64,000 nt of DNA from Pseudomonas sp. DY-1. Lineage in GTDB: Bacteria > Pseudomonadota > Gammaproteobacteria > Pseudomonadales > Pseudomonadaceae. The stretch is taken from positions 310,001 to 374,000 of the forward strand of contig NZ_CP032616.1 of the NCBI RefSeq assembly GCF_003626975.1, written 5' to 3'. Position numbers and translations under genes: made by a program. Within the stretch, counting starts at the first letter, position 1, and every line of letters begins with the position of its first letter. Under the pieces are notes generated by a model that saw only the letters and a program-made list of their open reading frames with translations, searched no databases and had not been told where the DNA came from. Positions 8,669-17,485 of the stretch are shown here, in pieces.

Positions 8669-8968
8669 TTAGGGGAATACCTGCTTGAACGGCTTGACCA
8701 CAACGTCGGCATAGACGCCGGCGGCGCGATACGGGTCGGCGTCGGCCCAGGCCTTGGCCGCCTCGAGGGAGTCGAACTCGGCGACGATCAGGCTGCCGGT
8801 AAAACCTGCACTGCCCGGATCATTGCTGTCGACCGCAGGGTGCGGACCGGCCACCACGATGCGGCCTTCGGCCTTCAGCTGCTCCAGGCGTGCGAGGTGC
8901 GCGGGGCGGGCAGCGAGACGATTTTCCAGGGAATTGGCAACGTCGGTGGCGATGATGGCGTAGAGCAT
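8669..8968 (-). CDS. yciI: YciI family protein
   Basis: This 99-residue protein is typical of the YciI family, small ferredoxin-like-fold proteins with a conserved His-Asp pair. The GPHPAVDS motif is at about residues 41-48 and the DPY motif of the [10 protein letters not shown] segment is at about 78-80. It follows yciB on the same strand after 8 bp, the usual pairing in proteobacteria. The biochemical role is not established for this subfamily. A dehydratase or dehydrochlorinase-like activity has been proposed for relatives. Confidence 0.9.
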   Translation of the reverse strand: MLYAIIATDVANSLENRLAARPAHLARLEQLKAEGRIVVAGPHPAVDSNDPGSAGFTGSLIVAEFDSLEAAKAWADADPYRAAGVYADVVVKPFKQVFP

Positions 8969-8976
8969 GACAGTCC

Positions 8977-9567
8977 TTATTGTTGAGGCTTTTCGGTTTC
9001 GCCGTCATGGATATGACGGGCCAGGTAGACGCCTTGGCCAACCAGGAAGAGCACGGTCATGCCGAGGCTGCCGAAGACTTTGAAGTCGACCCAGAACTCG
9101 TGGAAGGTGAAAGCCACGAAAAGGTTGGCGAAGCCGCAGACCAGGAAGAATGAGATCCAGGCCAGGTTCAGGCGCACCCAGATGACCTGCGGCAGGCTCA
9201 GGGCGTGGCCCATCACGCGCTGGATCAGGGGTTTGTCACCGATGAAGTGGCTGCCGGCGAAGGCCAGGGCGAAAAGCCAGTTCACGACCGGCGCTTTCCA
9301 TTTGAGGAAAGTCTCGCTGTGGAAGGCCAGGGTCATGCCGCCGAAGACCAGGCAGGCGACCAGAGTCAGCCACTGGCCTTTTTCCAGGCGGCGCTGGTGA
9401 AGGAAGATGGCGCCATAGACGATCACCGAGCTGATTATCAGAACGGCTGTGGCACTGAAAATACCGCCTAGCATATAGGTGTGCCCTGCCAGTTCGACGG
9501 CACGCGGTTCCAGTTTGTAGACGATGAAGAAGAGGACAAGCGGGATGAAGTCGATGAATTGTTTCAC
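8977..9567 (-). CDS. yciB: YciB / intracellular septation protein A
   Basis: This 196-residue inner-membrane protein has about five transmembrane segments and matches YciB (IspZ/IspA). The N-terminus [16 protein letters not shown] and the [11 protein letters not shown] motif near the middle are family hallmarks. YciB affects envelope integrity and cell division and interacts with the elongasome and divisome in E. coli. I placed the start at GTG 9567, because family members begin at this KQFIDF segment. A TTG at 9606 would add 13 unconserved residues. An AT-rich stretch near 9590-9605 could hold the promoter, diverging from the PHP gene. Confidence 0.9.
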   Translation of the reverse strand: MKQFIDFIPLVLFFIVYKLEPRAVELAGHTYMLGGIFSATAVLIISSVIVYGAIFLHQRRLEKGQWLTLVACLVFGGMTLAFHSETFLKWKAPVVNWLFALAFAGSHFIGDKPLIQRVMGHALSLPQVIWVRLNLAWISFFLVCGFANLFVAFTFHEFWVDFKVFGSLGMTVLFLVGQGVYLARHIHDGETEKPQQ

Positions 9568-9633
9568 GGCAGCAGCCAGAAGCGGGATGTGGCGGCATAA
9601 TAACAAACCATTCCCCTAGCGAAAGCAGACCCC

Positions 9634-10500
9634 ATGCAGATCGACCTGCATTGCCACAGTACGGCCTCCGACGGTGCCCTGGCCCCCGCGGCCCTGGTCG
9701 CCCGCGCCCATGAGCGGGGGGTTCGCCTGTTGGCGCTGACCGATCATGACACCCTGGAGGGATTGGACGAAGCCCGCGAAGCGGCCGTGGCGCTGGACAT
9801 GCAGCTGATCAACGGTATCGAACTGTCCTGCACCTGGGGGGGCGCCACCATCCATGTTCTGGGATACGCCTTTGCCGCTGATGCACCTTCTCTACTGGAG
9901 GCTATTGCCAGCCTGCATCACGGGCGTTGGGCTCGGGCAGAAGAAATTTCCCGACGCCTCGCCGCCAAAGGCATGCCGGGAGCGTTGGAAGGTGCGCGCG
10001 CGGTGCAGCAGGAGCTAGGCGACAGCGGCAATGCACCGGCGCGCCCGCACTTCGCTGAGTTCCTCGTTCGAGCGGGCCATGTGCGCGACCGCGCCGAGGC
10101 ATTCCGCAAATGGCTGGGAGCCGGCAAGCTGGGCGATGTGAAACAGCACTGGCCGACCCTCGCCGAAGCGGTGGGCACCTTGAGTGCCGCCGGCGCCTGG
10201 ATCAGCCTGGCGCACCCCTGGCAGTACAACTTCACCGGCGCGAAACGACGCAAGCTGGTGGCGGACTTCATTCAGGCCGGCGGTCACGCACTGGAAGTCG
10301 TGAATGGCCTGCAGCCGGCGGACCAGGTGGGAAGCCTGGCCGTGCTCGCGCGCGAATTCGGCATGTTGGTCAGTGCCGGTAGTGACTTCCATGCACCCTG
10401 CGATTGGTCGGAGCTGGGCATGTACCGACCCTTGCCGGATGATCTGCCGCCGATCTGGGGGCGCTTCCGCCATGCACACAGCCCTACTGCTGCCCTCTGA
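9634..10500 (+). CDS. rnm: PHP-domain RNase AM / nucleoside bisphosphate phosphatase
   Basis: The 288-residue protein is of the YciV/TrpH/RNase AM family. These are trinuclear metal PHP phosphoesterases that process 5' ends of small RNAs and rRNA and hydrolyse 3',5'-bisphosphonucleotides. Metal-binding motifs visible are DLHCHST (residues 4-10), LTDHDT (about 34-39), GIELSC, SLAHPWQY (about 191-198) and GSDFHAP (about 250-256). Length and motif order are normal. It diverges from yciB and is followed 13 bp later by the YciO gene, probably as one transcript. Confidence 0.92.
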   Translation: MQIDLHCHSTASDGALAPAALVARAHERGVRLLALTDHDTLEGLDEAREAAVALDMQLINGIELSCTWGGATIHVLGYAFAADAPSLLEAIASLHHGRWARAEEISRRLAAKGMPGALEGARAVQQELGDSGNAPARPHFAEFLVRAGHVRDRAEAFRKWLGAGKLGDVKQHWPTLAEAVGTLSAAGAWISLAHPWQYNFTGAKRRKLVADFIQAGGHALEVVNGLQPADQVGSLAVLAREFGMLVSAGSDFHAPCDWSELGMYRPLPDDLPPIWGRFRHAHSPTAAL

Positions 10501-10513
10501 ACAGGGAGACGTT

Positions 10514-11143
10514 GTGAGTCAATTTTTCCAGGTACACGCGGAGAATCCACAGCCGCGCCTGATCCGGCAGGCCGTGGAAATCATCAAGGCGGGCGGGGTG
10601 ATCGTCTATCCCACCGATTCCTCTTACGCCCTGGGGTGCCTGATTGGTGACAAGGGCGCAGTGGAGCGCATTCGCCGACTGCGCCGACTGGACGAGAAGC
10701 ACAACTTCACCTTGCTCTGCCGCGATCTCTCCGAGATCGGTGTGTTCGCCAAGGTGGATACCACAGCGTTCCGTCTCATCAAGGCACATACGCCGGGGCC
10801 CTACACCTTCATCCTCAATGCCACCCGTGAAGTGCCGCGCATGTTGATGCATCCGAAGCGGCGCACGATTGGCCTGCGGGTGCCGGACCACCCCATCACG
10901 CTGGCGTTGCTGGAACAGCTGGGTGCGCCGCTGATGAGCACTACCCTGATCCTGCCGGGGGAAGATTTGCCGATGAGTGATCCCTACGAGATGCGGCAGA
11001 TCCTCGAGCACCAGGTGGACCTGATCATCGATGGCGGCCACGGTGGCATGGCCGCCTCCACTGTCATCAACCTGTCGGAAGGCAAGCCAGACGTGGTACG
11101 AGTGGGCTGCGGTGACCCGCAGCCCTTCCTCGATGAGGAGTGA
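10514..11143 (+). CDS. yciO: YciO-type Sua5/YrdC family protein
   Basis: This 209-residue protein belongs to the Sua5/YciO/YrdC superfamily (threonylcarbamoyl-AMP synthase fold). It is closest to the YciO branch, which has much weaker TC-AMP synthesis than YrdC in E. coli, so it should not be assumed essential. Nucleotide-binding motifs are VIVYPTDSSYALGC (about 29-42), KRRTIGLRVPDHP (about 115-127) and STVINLSEG (about 181-189). The GTG start at 10514 follows a GGGAG ribosome site and sits 13 bp after the PHP gene. An in-frame extension upstream lies inside that gene and is rejected. Confidence 0.9.
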   Translation: MSQFFQVHAENPQPRLIRQAVEIIKAGGVIVYPTDSSYALGCLIGDKGAVERIRRLRRLDEKHNFTLLCRDLSEIGVFAKVDTTAFRLIKAHTPGPYTFILNATREVPRMLMHPKRRTIGLRVPDHPITLALLEQLGAPLMSTTLILPGEDLPMSDPYEMRQILEHQVDLIIDGGHGGMAASTVINLSEGKPDVVRVGCGDPQPFLDEE

Positions 11144-11152
11144 CGGCGTCGC

Positions 11153-11509
11153 TCAAAGCAGGATCGCCACCAGGATGATCACCAGCAGGATGATGATGAA
11201 GTCGGTAGTGCTGATGTTCCCGCCTGTGGGCACTGAGTCCATCTTCTGCGCCAATTGGGCCGCCTCCGCGCTGGTCAGGGCCTGCGCCCTGGCACGGGCC
11301 GTAGCGGCATCCACGCCCATTGCGCGCATTTGGTCCTGAACTTCGGATTTGCTCAGAAAAGCATCGATTCTTGCGTGATCGGTGGATTGCGGCTGGGCGG
11401 AGACTGCTTCGTCCGTGCCGATCATGCCCGCCTGTGCCGTAGTTACGGGCACGACGGCGAGGCAGAGGGACACCAGGAAGGCACTGAACATCAGGGTAAA
11501 GAGTTTCAT
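11153..11509 (-). CDS. PA2779-family small exported protein
   Basis: The 118-residue protein starts at the ATG for MKLFTL, after AGGTTCC. It has an N-terminal signal/transmembrane segment (about 1-25), a helical middle with alternating charged residues (about 45-85), and a very hydrophobic C-terminal helix of mostly I, L and V ending at the last residue. This matches the family named after P. aeruginosa PA2779. Members are often paired with a PA2778-type cysteine peptidase, but no such gene is nearby. The function is unknown. It converges with yciO, with 9 bp between stops. Confidence 0.8.
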   Translation of the reverse strand: MKLFTLMFSAFLVSLCLAVVPVTTAQAGMIGTDEAVSAQPQSTDHARIDAFLSKSEVQDQMRAMGVDAATARARAQALTSAEAAQLAQKMDSVPTGGNISTTDFIIILLVIILVAILL

Positions 11510-11666
11510 CGGAACCTCCATGAGCCTTTGGCTCCAGACCTGACCAGGGGTGCTGCGTCACACTTTTTAAGTCTGGCACATGGTGCTAACTTGCCCGTTT
11601 TCCCGCCCACCGGTCCTTGTCGATGGGCCTCACCCCCCGGAAGTAGCGCCGCAGCGAGAGCAATAG

Positions 11667-12494
11667 ATGCACGAAACACCGCCATCCGAGTCGCCAGATC
11701 CCCAGGCGGGTGCTCAACAGGAGCTGCCCTTTGCCCTGGTGTACGGCCAGGCGGTGACCGAGCTGCCGCAGGACCTCTATATTCCGCCGGATGCCCTGGA
11801 GGTTTTCCTCGAGGCTTTCGAAGGTCCCCTTGACCTGCTGCTGTATCTGATACGCAAGCAGAACATCGACATCCTCGACATCCCGGTGGCAGCCATCACC
11901 CACCAGTACATGGCCTATGTCGAGCTGATGAAGTCGGTGCGCCTGGAGCTGGCCGCCGAATATCTGGTGATGGCCGCCATGCTGGCCGAGATCAAGTCAC
12001 GCATGCTGCTGCCGCGCTCGAACGAAGCGGAGGAAGAGGAAGACGATCCGCGTGCCGAACTGATTCGCCGTCTCCAGGAATATGAACGCTTCAAGGCCGC
12101 GGCCGAAGGCATCGACCAGTTGCCGCGGGTAGGGCGTGACGTCACCGTGCCGCGGATCGATGCTCCAGAGGCGCGGGCGCGCAAGCTGTTGCCGGACGTC
12201 GCACTGGAAGAGCTGCTGCTGTCCATGGCCGAAGTGCTGCGCCGCGCCGACATGTTCGAAAGTCACCAGGTAACCCGCGAGGCATTGTCCACTCGCGAGC
12301 GTATGAGCGAAGTGCTGGAAAAGCTCAAGGGTGGCGCCTTCGTACCCTTCGTCATGCTGTTCACTGCGGAGGAGGGCCGCCTCGGAGTCGTGGTCACCTT
12401 CATGGCCGTGCTGGAACTGATCAAGGAACAGTTGGTGGAACTCGTGCAAAATGAGCCCTTTGCCCCCATCCACGTGCGCGCCAGGGCCGAGTAG
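11667..12494 (+). CDS. scpA: Segregation and condensation protein A
   Basis: ScpA (275 residues) is the kleisin subunit of the SMC-ScpAB condensin-like complex that compacts and helps segregate the chromosome. The family core begins at about residue 50 with FEGPLDLLLYLIRKQNIDILDIP. A long acidic run (EAEEEEDD, about 114-121) and a C-terminal winged-helix region binding the SMC head follow. The N-terminal 45 residues are a low-complexity extension seen in pseudomonads. The scpA stop abuts the scpB ATG with no gap. No smc gene is in the window. Confidence 0.94.
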   Translation: MHETPPSESPDPQAGAQQELPFALVYGQAVTELPQDLYIPPDALEVFLEAFEGPLDLLLYLIRKQNIDILDIPVAAITHQYMAYVELMKSVRLELAAEYLVMAAMLAEIKSRMLLPRSNEAEEEEDDPRAELIRRLQEYERFKAAAEGIDQLPRVGRDVTVPRIDAPEARARKLLPDVALEELLLSMAEVLRRADMFESHQVTREALSTRERMSEVLEKLKGGAFVPFVMLFTAEEGRLGVVVTFMAVLELIKEQLVELVQNEPFAPIHVRARAE

Positions 12495-13283
12495 ATGAAT
12501 CTCAACGACCCCAACGACCTCGCCTCGCTGCTGGAAGCCTTTCTCCTGGCGTCCGGCAAGCCCTTGTCGCTGGAGCGCCTGGCCGAACTTTTTGAAGAGG
12601 CCGAACGGCCCGAGTTGTCGGTGATTCGTTCCGCCCTGGCGATTCTGGCCAAGAGCTGCGAGGGGCGTGCGTTCGAACTGCGCGAAGTGGCCTCCGGCTA
12701 TCGCCTGCAGGTGCGCGAGCGATTTTCGCCCTGGGTCGGCCGACTTTGGGAGGAGCGCCCGCAGCGCTACTCCCGCGCCATGCTGGAAACCCTGGCTTTG
12801 GTGGCCTACCGGCAACCCATCACTCGGGGCGAGATCGAGGACATCCGGGGCGTCGCGGTCAACAGTCAGATCGTCAAGACGCTGCTGGAGCGCGAGTGGA
12901 TCCGCGTAGTCGGTTATCGCGACGTACCCGGAAAACCGGCGATGTTCGCTACAACCCGCGCTTTCCTCGACCACTTCAACCTCAAAAGCCTCGAAGAACT
13001 TCCACCGCTGGCTGCCCTGCGCGAGTTGGAGCCCGAGCCGGTGCTGGCTCTGGAGGACGGTGAGGCGCCGGTGCCCGATGGTCTGCAGGCCCGCGCTGAT
13101 GCCGAGCAGCCGACCGAGCCGCGTGAAGAAACCAGTTTCCGTTCCCTGCTGGCCGAGCTGGACATCATGGAAGAGGGCCTGAAGACCGACTTCGACGACC
13201 TGTTGCGCACCGAGGCTGATGAAGCGGACACCGTTGCCGCTGAAGAGGACGGAGAGTCGCTGCCGGACGAAACCCTGCATTGA
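12495..13283 (+). CDS. scpB: Segregation and condensation protein B
   Basis: ScpB (262 residues) is the KITE dimer partner of ScpA. Tandem winged-helix domains occupy about residues 5-170 and include LETLALVAYRQPITRGEIEDIRG in two halves (about 96-118) and RDVPGKPAMFATT (about 142-154). The C-terminal 80 residues are an acidic, poorly conserved tail rich in E and D. Its ATG directly follows the scpA stop, so translation is coupled. rluB starts 111 bp downstream in the same direction. Confidence 0.93.
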   Translation: MNLNDPNDLASLLEAFLLASGKPLSLERLAELFEEAERPELSVIRSALAILAKSCEGRAFELREVASGYRLQVRERFSPWVGRLWEERPQRYSRAMLETLALVAYRQPITRGEIEDIRGVAVNSQIVKTLLEREWIRVVGYRDVPGKPAMFATTRAFLDHFNLKSLEELPPLAALRELEPEPVLALEDGEAPVPDGLQARADAEQPTEPREETSFRSLLAELDIMEEGLKTDFDDLLRTEADEADTVAAEEDGESLPDETLH

Positions 13284-13393
13284 CACCACCGGTCAGCGGA
13301 AGGGCTGACGTCGGGACTTTGCTCAACTAGCCTGAGTGCCACCGGCCGCGTATGATGCGCGGCCGTTTTACTGATACACCGGGAGGTGCCCAG

Positions 13394-14794
13394 ATGAGTG
13401 AAGTCGAATTCAGCCCCGCAGGGGAAAAACTGCAGAAGGTCCTGGCCCGTATGGGGTTGGCCTCGCGCCGCGATATCGAAGCGTGGATCACTGAAGGCCG
13501 GGTAAAGGTCAACGGCGAGGCCGCTACCCTTGGCCAGCGCGTCGATACCCATGACGCCATCAGCGTCGATGGTCGCCTGCTCAAGCGCGAAGAAGAGGTC
13601 GAGAGCGTCCGCCGCGTCCTGATCTACAACAAGCCCGAAGGCGAAGTCTGCACCCGTGACGATCCGGAAGGCCGTCCCACGGTGTTCGAGCGCCTGCCGC
13701 GCCTCAAGGCCGGTCGCTGGATCAACATCGGTCGCCTGGACATCAATACCACCGGCCTGCTGCTGTTCACCACCGACGGCGAGCTGGCCAACCGCCTGAT
13801 GCACCCCTCCTACGAGATGGACCGCGAGTATGCGGTGCGTGTGCGTGGCGAAGTCACTGAGGAAATGCTGGAGAACCTCAAGAAGGGCGTAATGCTCGAC
13901 GACGGCCCAGCCAAGTTCACCGACATCAAGGAAGCCCCAGGCGGCGAAGGACTTAATCACTGGTACCACTGCGTGGTGATGGAAGGTCGTAACCGCGAAG
14001 TGCGCCGTCTCTGGGAATCCCAGGGGCTGGTGGTCAGCCGCCTGAAGCGAGTGCGTTTCGGTCCCGTGTTCATCACTTCCGACCTGACCATGGGGCGCTG
14101 GCGCGAAATGAGCCAGAACGAAGTGGATATCCTCAGCACCGAAGTCGGGCTCAAGCCGGTGGCCCTCCCATCCATGAAAGGCAAGTTCCGCGAAAAGCTG
14201 GATCGCCTGCAGCGCAAGTCCGCCAAGCCTGTTGGTGCTCGCGCGCCGCGTCGTGATGACAACGAACGCCCGGCCCGTGGTCCTCGCCGTGAGGGTGATG
14301 AGCGTCCGGCTCGTGGCCCGCGCAGCGAGGGTGATGAGCGTCCGGCTCGTGGTCCGCGCCGTGAAGGCGATGAGCGTCCGGCTCGTGGCCCGCGCAGCGA
14401 GGGTGGTGAGCGTCCGGCTCGCGGTCCGCGCCGTGAGGGCGATGAGCGTCCGGCTCGTGGCCCGCGCAGCGAAGGTGGTGAGCGTCCCGCCCGCGGTCCT
14501 CGCCGTGAAGGCGATGAGCGTCCCGCTCGTGGTCCGCGTAGCGAAGGTGGCGAGCGTCCCGCCCGTGGTCCGCGTCGCGACGGTGATGAACGCCCGGCTC
14601 GTGCTCCCCGTGGCACGCCGGTGGCCGACCGTCCGCGTGACGTGAACAAGAAGCGCCCGGCCAAGCCCCAGGGTGAGCGTCCGGCCGTTGAGCTGGCCGA
14701 CCGTCCGGCCCGTAAGCCCCAGCGTCCGCAGCATAAGCGCAGTGGGCCCGCTGGCGGTGACGGCCAGCGTCCGGGTTTCGGTCGTAAGCGTTGA
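13394..14794 (+). CDS. rluB: 23S rRNA pseudouridine(2605) synthase RluB
   Basis: This 466-residue enzyme modifies U2605 in helix 93 of 23S rRNA. An S4 RNA-binding domain (about 8-60) precedes the RsuA/RluB-type synthase domain, with the catalytic Asp in GRLDINTTGLLLFT (about residues 114-127). From about residue 262 onward the protein is a low-complexity tail rich in R, P, G and E, including nine perfect-length 12-residue repeats. E. coli RluB is much shorter (about 290), so the tail is an add-on likely to bind RNA non-specifically. I chose the ATG at 13394 behind GGGAGGTG. Confidence 0.94.
   Translation: MSEVEFSPAGEKLQKVLARMGLASRRDIEAWITEGRVKVNGEAATLGQRVDTHDAISVDGRLLKREEEVESVRRVLIYNKPEGEVCTRDDPEGRPTVFERLPRLKAGRWINIGRLDINTTGLLLFTTDGELANRLMHPSYEMDREYAVRVRGEVTEEMLENLKKGVMLDDGPAKFTDIKEAPGGEGLNHWYHCVVMEGRNREVRRLWESQGLVVSRLKRVRFGPVFITSDLTMGRWREMSQNEVDILSTEVGLKPVALPSMKGKFREKLDRLQRKSAKPVGARAPRRDDNERPARGPRREGDERPARGPRSEGDERPARGPRREGDERPARGPRSEGGERPARGPRREGDERPARGPRSEGGERPARGPRREGDERPARGPRSEGGERPARGPRRDGDERPARAPRGTPVADRPRDVNKKRPAKPQGERPAVELADRPARKPQRPQHKRSGPAGGDGQRPGFGRKR
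14267..14590 (+). repeat. 36-bp tandem repeat array inside rluB
   Basis: Nine in-frame 36-bp units encode RPARGPR-REGDE or RPARGPR-SEGGE type dodecapeptides, alternating for most of the array to give a 72-bp higher-order period. A tenth partial unit (RPARAPRG) follows. The near-identity of units at DNA level suggests recent slippage or unequal crossover, so the copy number is expected to vary between strains. Confidence 0.9.
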
Positions 14795-14808
14795 TTGACG
14801 GTGTAATG

Positions 14809-14839
14809 AAGAAGGGGCTCGATTGAGCCCCTTCTTTTT
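14809..14839 (+). terminator. Rho-independent terminator of rluB
   Basis: A perfect 12-bp stem (AAGAAGGGGCTC with its complement) and a GATT loop are followed by a T run. It ends the scpA-scpB-rluB direction. The A run on the left side means it could also work for the leftward diguanylate cyclase gene. Confidence 0.9.
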
Positions 14840-14868
14840 GTCTGTCTATTGTGCGGCGAGCACGTCGA

Positions 14869-15795
14869 TCAGCCAGCCATGGACAGCCGATTGCGGCCTT
14901 CACGCTTGGCCACATAGAGGGCGTTGTCCGCACGACGCAGCAGGCTTTCCACCGATTCCGCAGGCAGTAGGGTGGCGCAGCCCAGGCTGATGGATAGGTC
15001 CAGCGGGTGACCTTGAGCCAGGCATTGTAGTTCGAGGATGCCCATTCGCAGGCGTTCGCCCACTATCGCGGCTGCGTCGCGGCAGGTGCCGGAGAGCAGC
15101 ACGAGGAATTCCTCGCCGCCAAAGCGGAACACCATGTCGACGTTGCGCAGGCGCGATTTGAGCGTGTTGGCCACCGCTTTCAATACTTCGTCGCCGGTGC
15201 CATGACCGAACTCGTCGTTGATGCGCTTGAAGTGATCGATGTCCAGCATCAGCACTGACAGCGGCTGCAGGTTGCGACGGGCCAGGTCCACTTCGCGTTG
15301 CAGCGTCTGCTCCATGGCAATGCGATTGCCGGTGTCGGTCAGCGGATCGCGCAGGGCACTCTGGACCGCCGCACGGTAGAGCAGGGCATTACGCAGCGGG
15401 AAGAGCAGGGTGGATAGCAGGGACTCGAGCTGGTTGAGTTCGTGTTCGTCGAAGCGCTGATTGCGGCGGAAGATAAGTTCCCCCAGGTACTCACCTTCGT
15501 GAGTCAGGCGATAGCCCGCGGAGTGGCTGGAACGGTTGCCGTATTCCAGGCGCAGATCGCTGCTCTGGTGCTGATAGCCCAGGGCGTCGAGAGAGACCAG
15601 GCGCTGCACTTCGGCGAAGAACAGGCTGACGATGCGTTCCACCTCCAGGCTGGTCTGCAACTGCAGGTTCAGCTGGCGACGTAGTTCGGCCAGGCTGATT
15701 GGACGCAGCTTGGGTTGGCGCTTGCTGGAGAAGCCGAGGCGCTGCAGCTTGGCGGCGTCGAAATCGATGGTGTTGGACTGGGAGGGAGGAACCAT
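14869..15795 (-). CDS. GGDEF diguanylate cyclase
   Basis: This 308-residue protein makes cyclic di-GMP. An N-terminal sensor region of GAF-like appearance (about 30-140) leads into a C-terminal GGDEF domain (about 145-305). The active motif is GGEEF at 226-230, which is competent. An RNVD inhibitory-site motif (RxxD) lies at 217-220, exactly five residues upstream, so product inhibition is expected. There are no membrane segments, so it is a cytosolic enzyme. The placement next to rluB matches P. aeruginosa PA3177 (from memory). About 70 bp upstream lies an AT-rich stretch (15866-15900) likely to hold the promoter. Confidence 0.92.
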   Translation of the reverse strand: MVPPSQSNTIDFDAAKLQRLGFSSKRQPKLRPISLAELRRQLNLQLQTSLEVERIVSLFFAEVQRLVSLDALGYQHQSSDLRLEYGNRSSHSAGYRLTHEGEYLGELIFRRNQRFDEHELNQLESLLSTLLFPLRNALLYRAAVQSALRDPLTDTGNRIAMEQTLQREVDLARRNLQPLSVLMLDIDHFKRINDEFGHGTGDEVLKAVANTLKSRLRNVDMVFRFGGEEFLVLLSGTCRDAAAIVGERLRMGILELQCLAQGHPLDLSISLGCATLLPAESVESLLRRADNALYVAKREGRNRLSMAG

Positions 15796-16035
15796 TGAGT
15801 TGAACCTCTGACGCTATGTGCGACGACACCAGGGGTAGAGCTATTTTCGTGCCAGGAGTTTCTGGCTATTAAAAATTGCTTTAATTTCAGGTGTTTAGCT
15901 GTTATCTGCCATGTCGTGCGGCAAGCCATTGCCGGCCTGGTGGCGAAATCATGGCAATGTGATGCCGGTCACAGGGAAGCGCCGCCGGAAAACTGGCGGA
16001 GGCTGCGGCGATCGGATGACCGCCGCGGAGGGAGG

Positions 16036-16776
16036 TCATTGCGCGTCGAAAGCCTGGCCGTTAACACCAGCGCTGTCTGGCCCCATGAGATAGAGGTAGA
16101 CAGGCATGATTTCGGCGGGTTCCGGATTGTTGTCAGGATTTTCACCGGGATAGGCCTGGGCGCGCATATCGGTGCGGGTAGCACCGGGATTGACGCTGTT
16201 GGAGCGCACGCTGGCAATGCCGTCAACTTCGTCAGCCAGGACCTGCATCAGTCCCTCGGTGGCGAACTTGGAGACCGCGTAGGCGCCCCAGTAAGCGCGT
16301 CCCTTGCGGCCGACGCTGCTGGAGGTGAAGACCACCGAGGCGTCTTTGGACAGTTTCAGCAGCGGCAGCAGTGTGCTGGTCAGCATGAACATGGCGTTGA
16401 CGTTGACCTGCATGACGCGCATGAAGTTGTCGCCCGAGAGCTGCTCGATGGGCGTGCGCGGACCAAGGATCGAGGCGTTGTGCAGAATGCCGTCGATATG
16501 GCCGAATTCCGTTTCCAGGGTTGCCGCCAGTTCGTCGTACTGGTGCGGCTGGGCGGTTTCCAGGTTGAAGGGAATCACGGCGGCTTGCGGGTGGCCGGCG
16601 GCCTCGATCTCGTCATACACCGCGTTCAGGCTGGCTTCGGTCTTGCCCAGCAGAAGCACGGTGGCACCGTGGGCAGCGAAGGTCTTGGCGGCGGCGGCGC
16701 CGATGCCGCGACCGGCACCGGTGATCAGGATGACCCGGTCCTTGAGCAGATCGGGGCGGGCGGAATACTGGAACAT
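16036..16776 (-). CDS. yciK: YciK family short-chain dehydrogenase
   Basis: This is a 246-residue classical SDR. The NAD(P)-binding motif TGAGRGIG is at about residues 19-26, the HNAS segment at about 95-98, and the catalytic Tyr and Lys are in YAVSK (about 166-170). It closely matches the YciK group, whose substrate is unknown. It has a good AGGAG site and is 28 bp downstream of mupP on the same strand, ending the mtaD-ubiG-mupP-yciK operon. Conservation of this neighbourhood in pseudomonads suggests a housekeeping role. Confidence 0.9.
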   Translation of the reverse strand: MFQYSARPDLLKDRVILITGAGRGIGAAAAKTFAAHGATVLLLGKTEASLNAVYDEIEAAGHPQAAVIPFNLETAQPHQYDELAATLETEFGHIDGILHNASILGPRTPIEQLSGDNFMRVMQVNVNAMFMLTSTLLPLLKLSKDASVVFTSSSVGRKGRAYWGAYAVSKFATEGLMQVLADEVDGIASVRSNSVNPGATRTDMRAQAYPGENPDNNPEPAEIMPVYLYLMGPDSAGVNGQAFDAQ

Positions 16777-16804
16777 TTGAATCTCCTACGGGGCGCTCCG
16801 GGTT

Positions 16805-17485
16805 TCAGCAGCTGCACAGCGCGCGGTCGAGCACTGCGCGCAGTTCGAGCGGATGGTGGACTACAACGTCGGCGCCCCAGTGCGCGGGGTTGTCGCTGGG
16901 GTGGATGTAGCCGTAGCTGACCGCAGCGGTGCGGGTGCCGGCGGCGCGGCCGGATTCGATATCGCGCAGGTCGTCACCAACGAAGAGTACTGCAGCCGGG
17001 TCCAGGTTCAGCTTGCTGCAGGCGAGCAGCAGCATTTCCGGGTCCGGCTTGCTGTTCTTTACGTGGTCGGGGCAGATCAGCACGGCGGATCGTCCGGCCA
17101 GGCCGAGCTGCTCCATGATGGGTTCGGCAAATCGCACCGGCTTGTTGGTCACCACGCCCCAGATCAGTTTGGCCTGTTCGATATCCGCCAGAAGCTCGTC
17201 GATGCCGTCGAACGGACGGGTGAGCACGGCGCAATGCTTCTGGTAGCGCTCCAGGAATTCCAGGCGCAGGGGTTCGAACTCCGGGGATTCCGGGTCCATC
17301 TCGAAGGCGCAGGCGACCATGGCGCGGGCGCCGCCGGAAACCACGTCGCGGATCGCCTTCTCGTCCCGGGCTGGTAGGCCGCGTTCAGCGAGCATGGACT
17401 GGCAGATAGCAATGAAGTCCGGCGCCGAGTCGAGCAGGGTGCCGTCCATATCGAAAAGTACCGCTTGAAGACGCATGCCGGTCAT
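16805..17485 (-). CDS. mupP: N-acetylmuramic acid 6-phosphate phosphatase MupP
   Basis: This 226-residue HAD hydrolase removes phosphate from MurNAc-6-P in the Pseudomonas peptidoglycan recycling route that bypasses MurQ (the AnmK-MupP-AmgK-MurU pathway). HAD motifs are DMDGTLLDS (about 12-20), VTNKP (about 111-115) and [15 protein letters not shown] (about 168-182). The ATG overlaps the ubiG stop by 4 bp (ATGA), which fixes the start and implies coupled translation. Loss of this enzyme alters AmpC induction in P. aeruginosa. The assignment rests on similarity plus the conserved ubiG-mupP-yciK context. Confidence 0.9.
   Translation of the reverse strand: MTGMRLQAVLFDMDGTLLDSAPDFIAICQSMLAERGLPARDEKAIRDVVSGGARAMVACAFEMDPESPEFEPLRLEFLERYQKHCAVLTRPFDGIDELLADIEQAKLIWGVVTNKPVRFAEPIMEQLGLAGRSAVLICPDHVKNSKPDPEMLLLACSKLNLDPAAVLFVGDDLRDIESGRAAGTRTAAVSYGYIHPSDNPAHWGADVVVHHPLELRAVLDRALCSC

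Noticed and set aside
12914..14734. A 606-codon antisense frame with TTRTTSRTLI-type repeats opposite rluB
   Set aside because: Its repeats are only the reverse reading of the rluB tandem array. Start context and codon use are poor.
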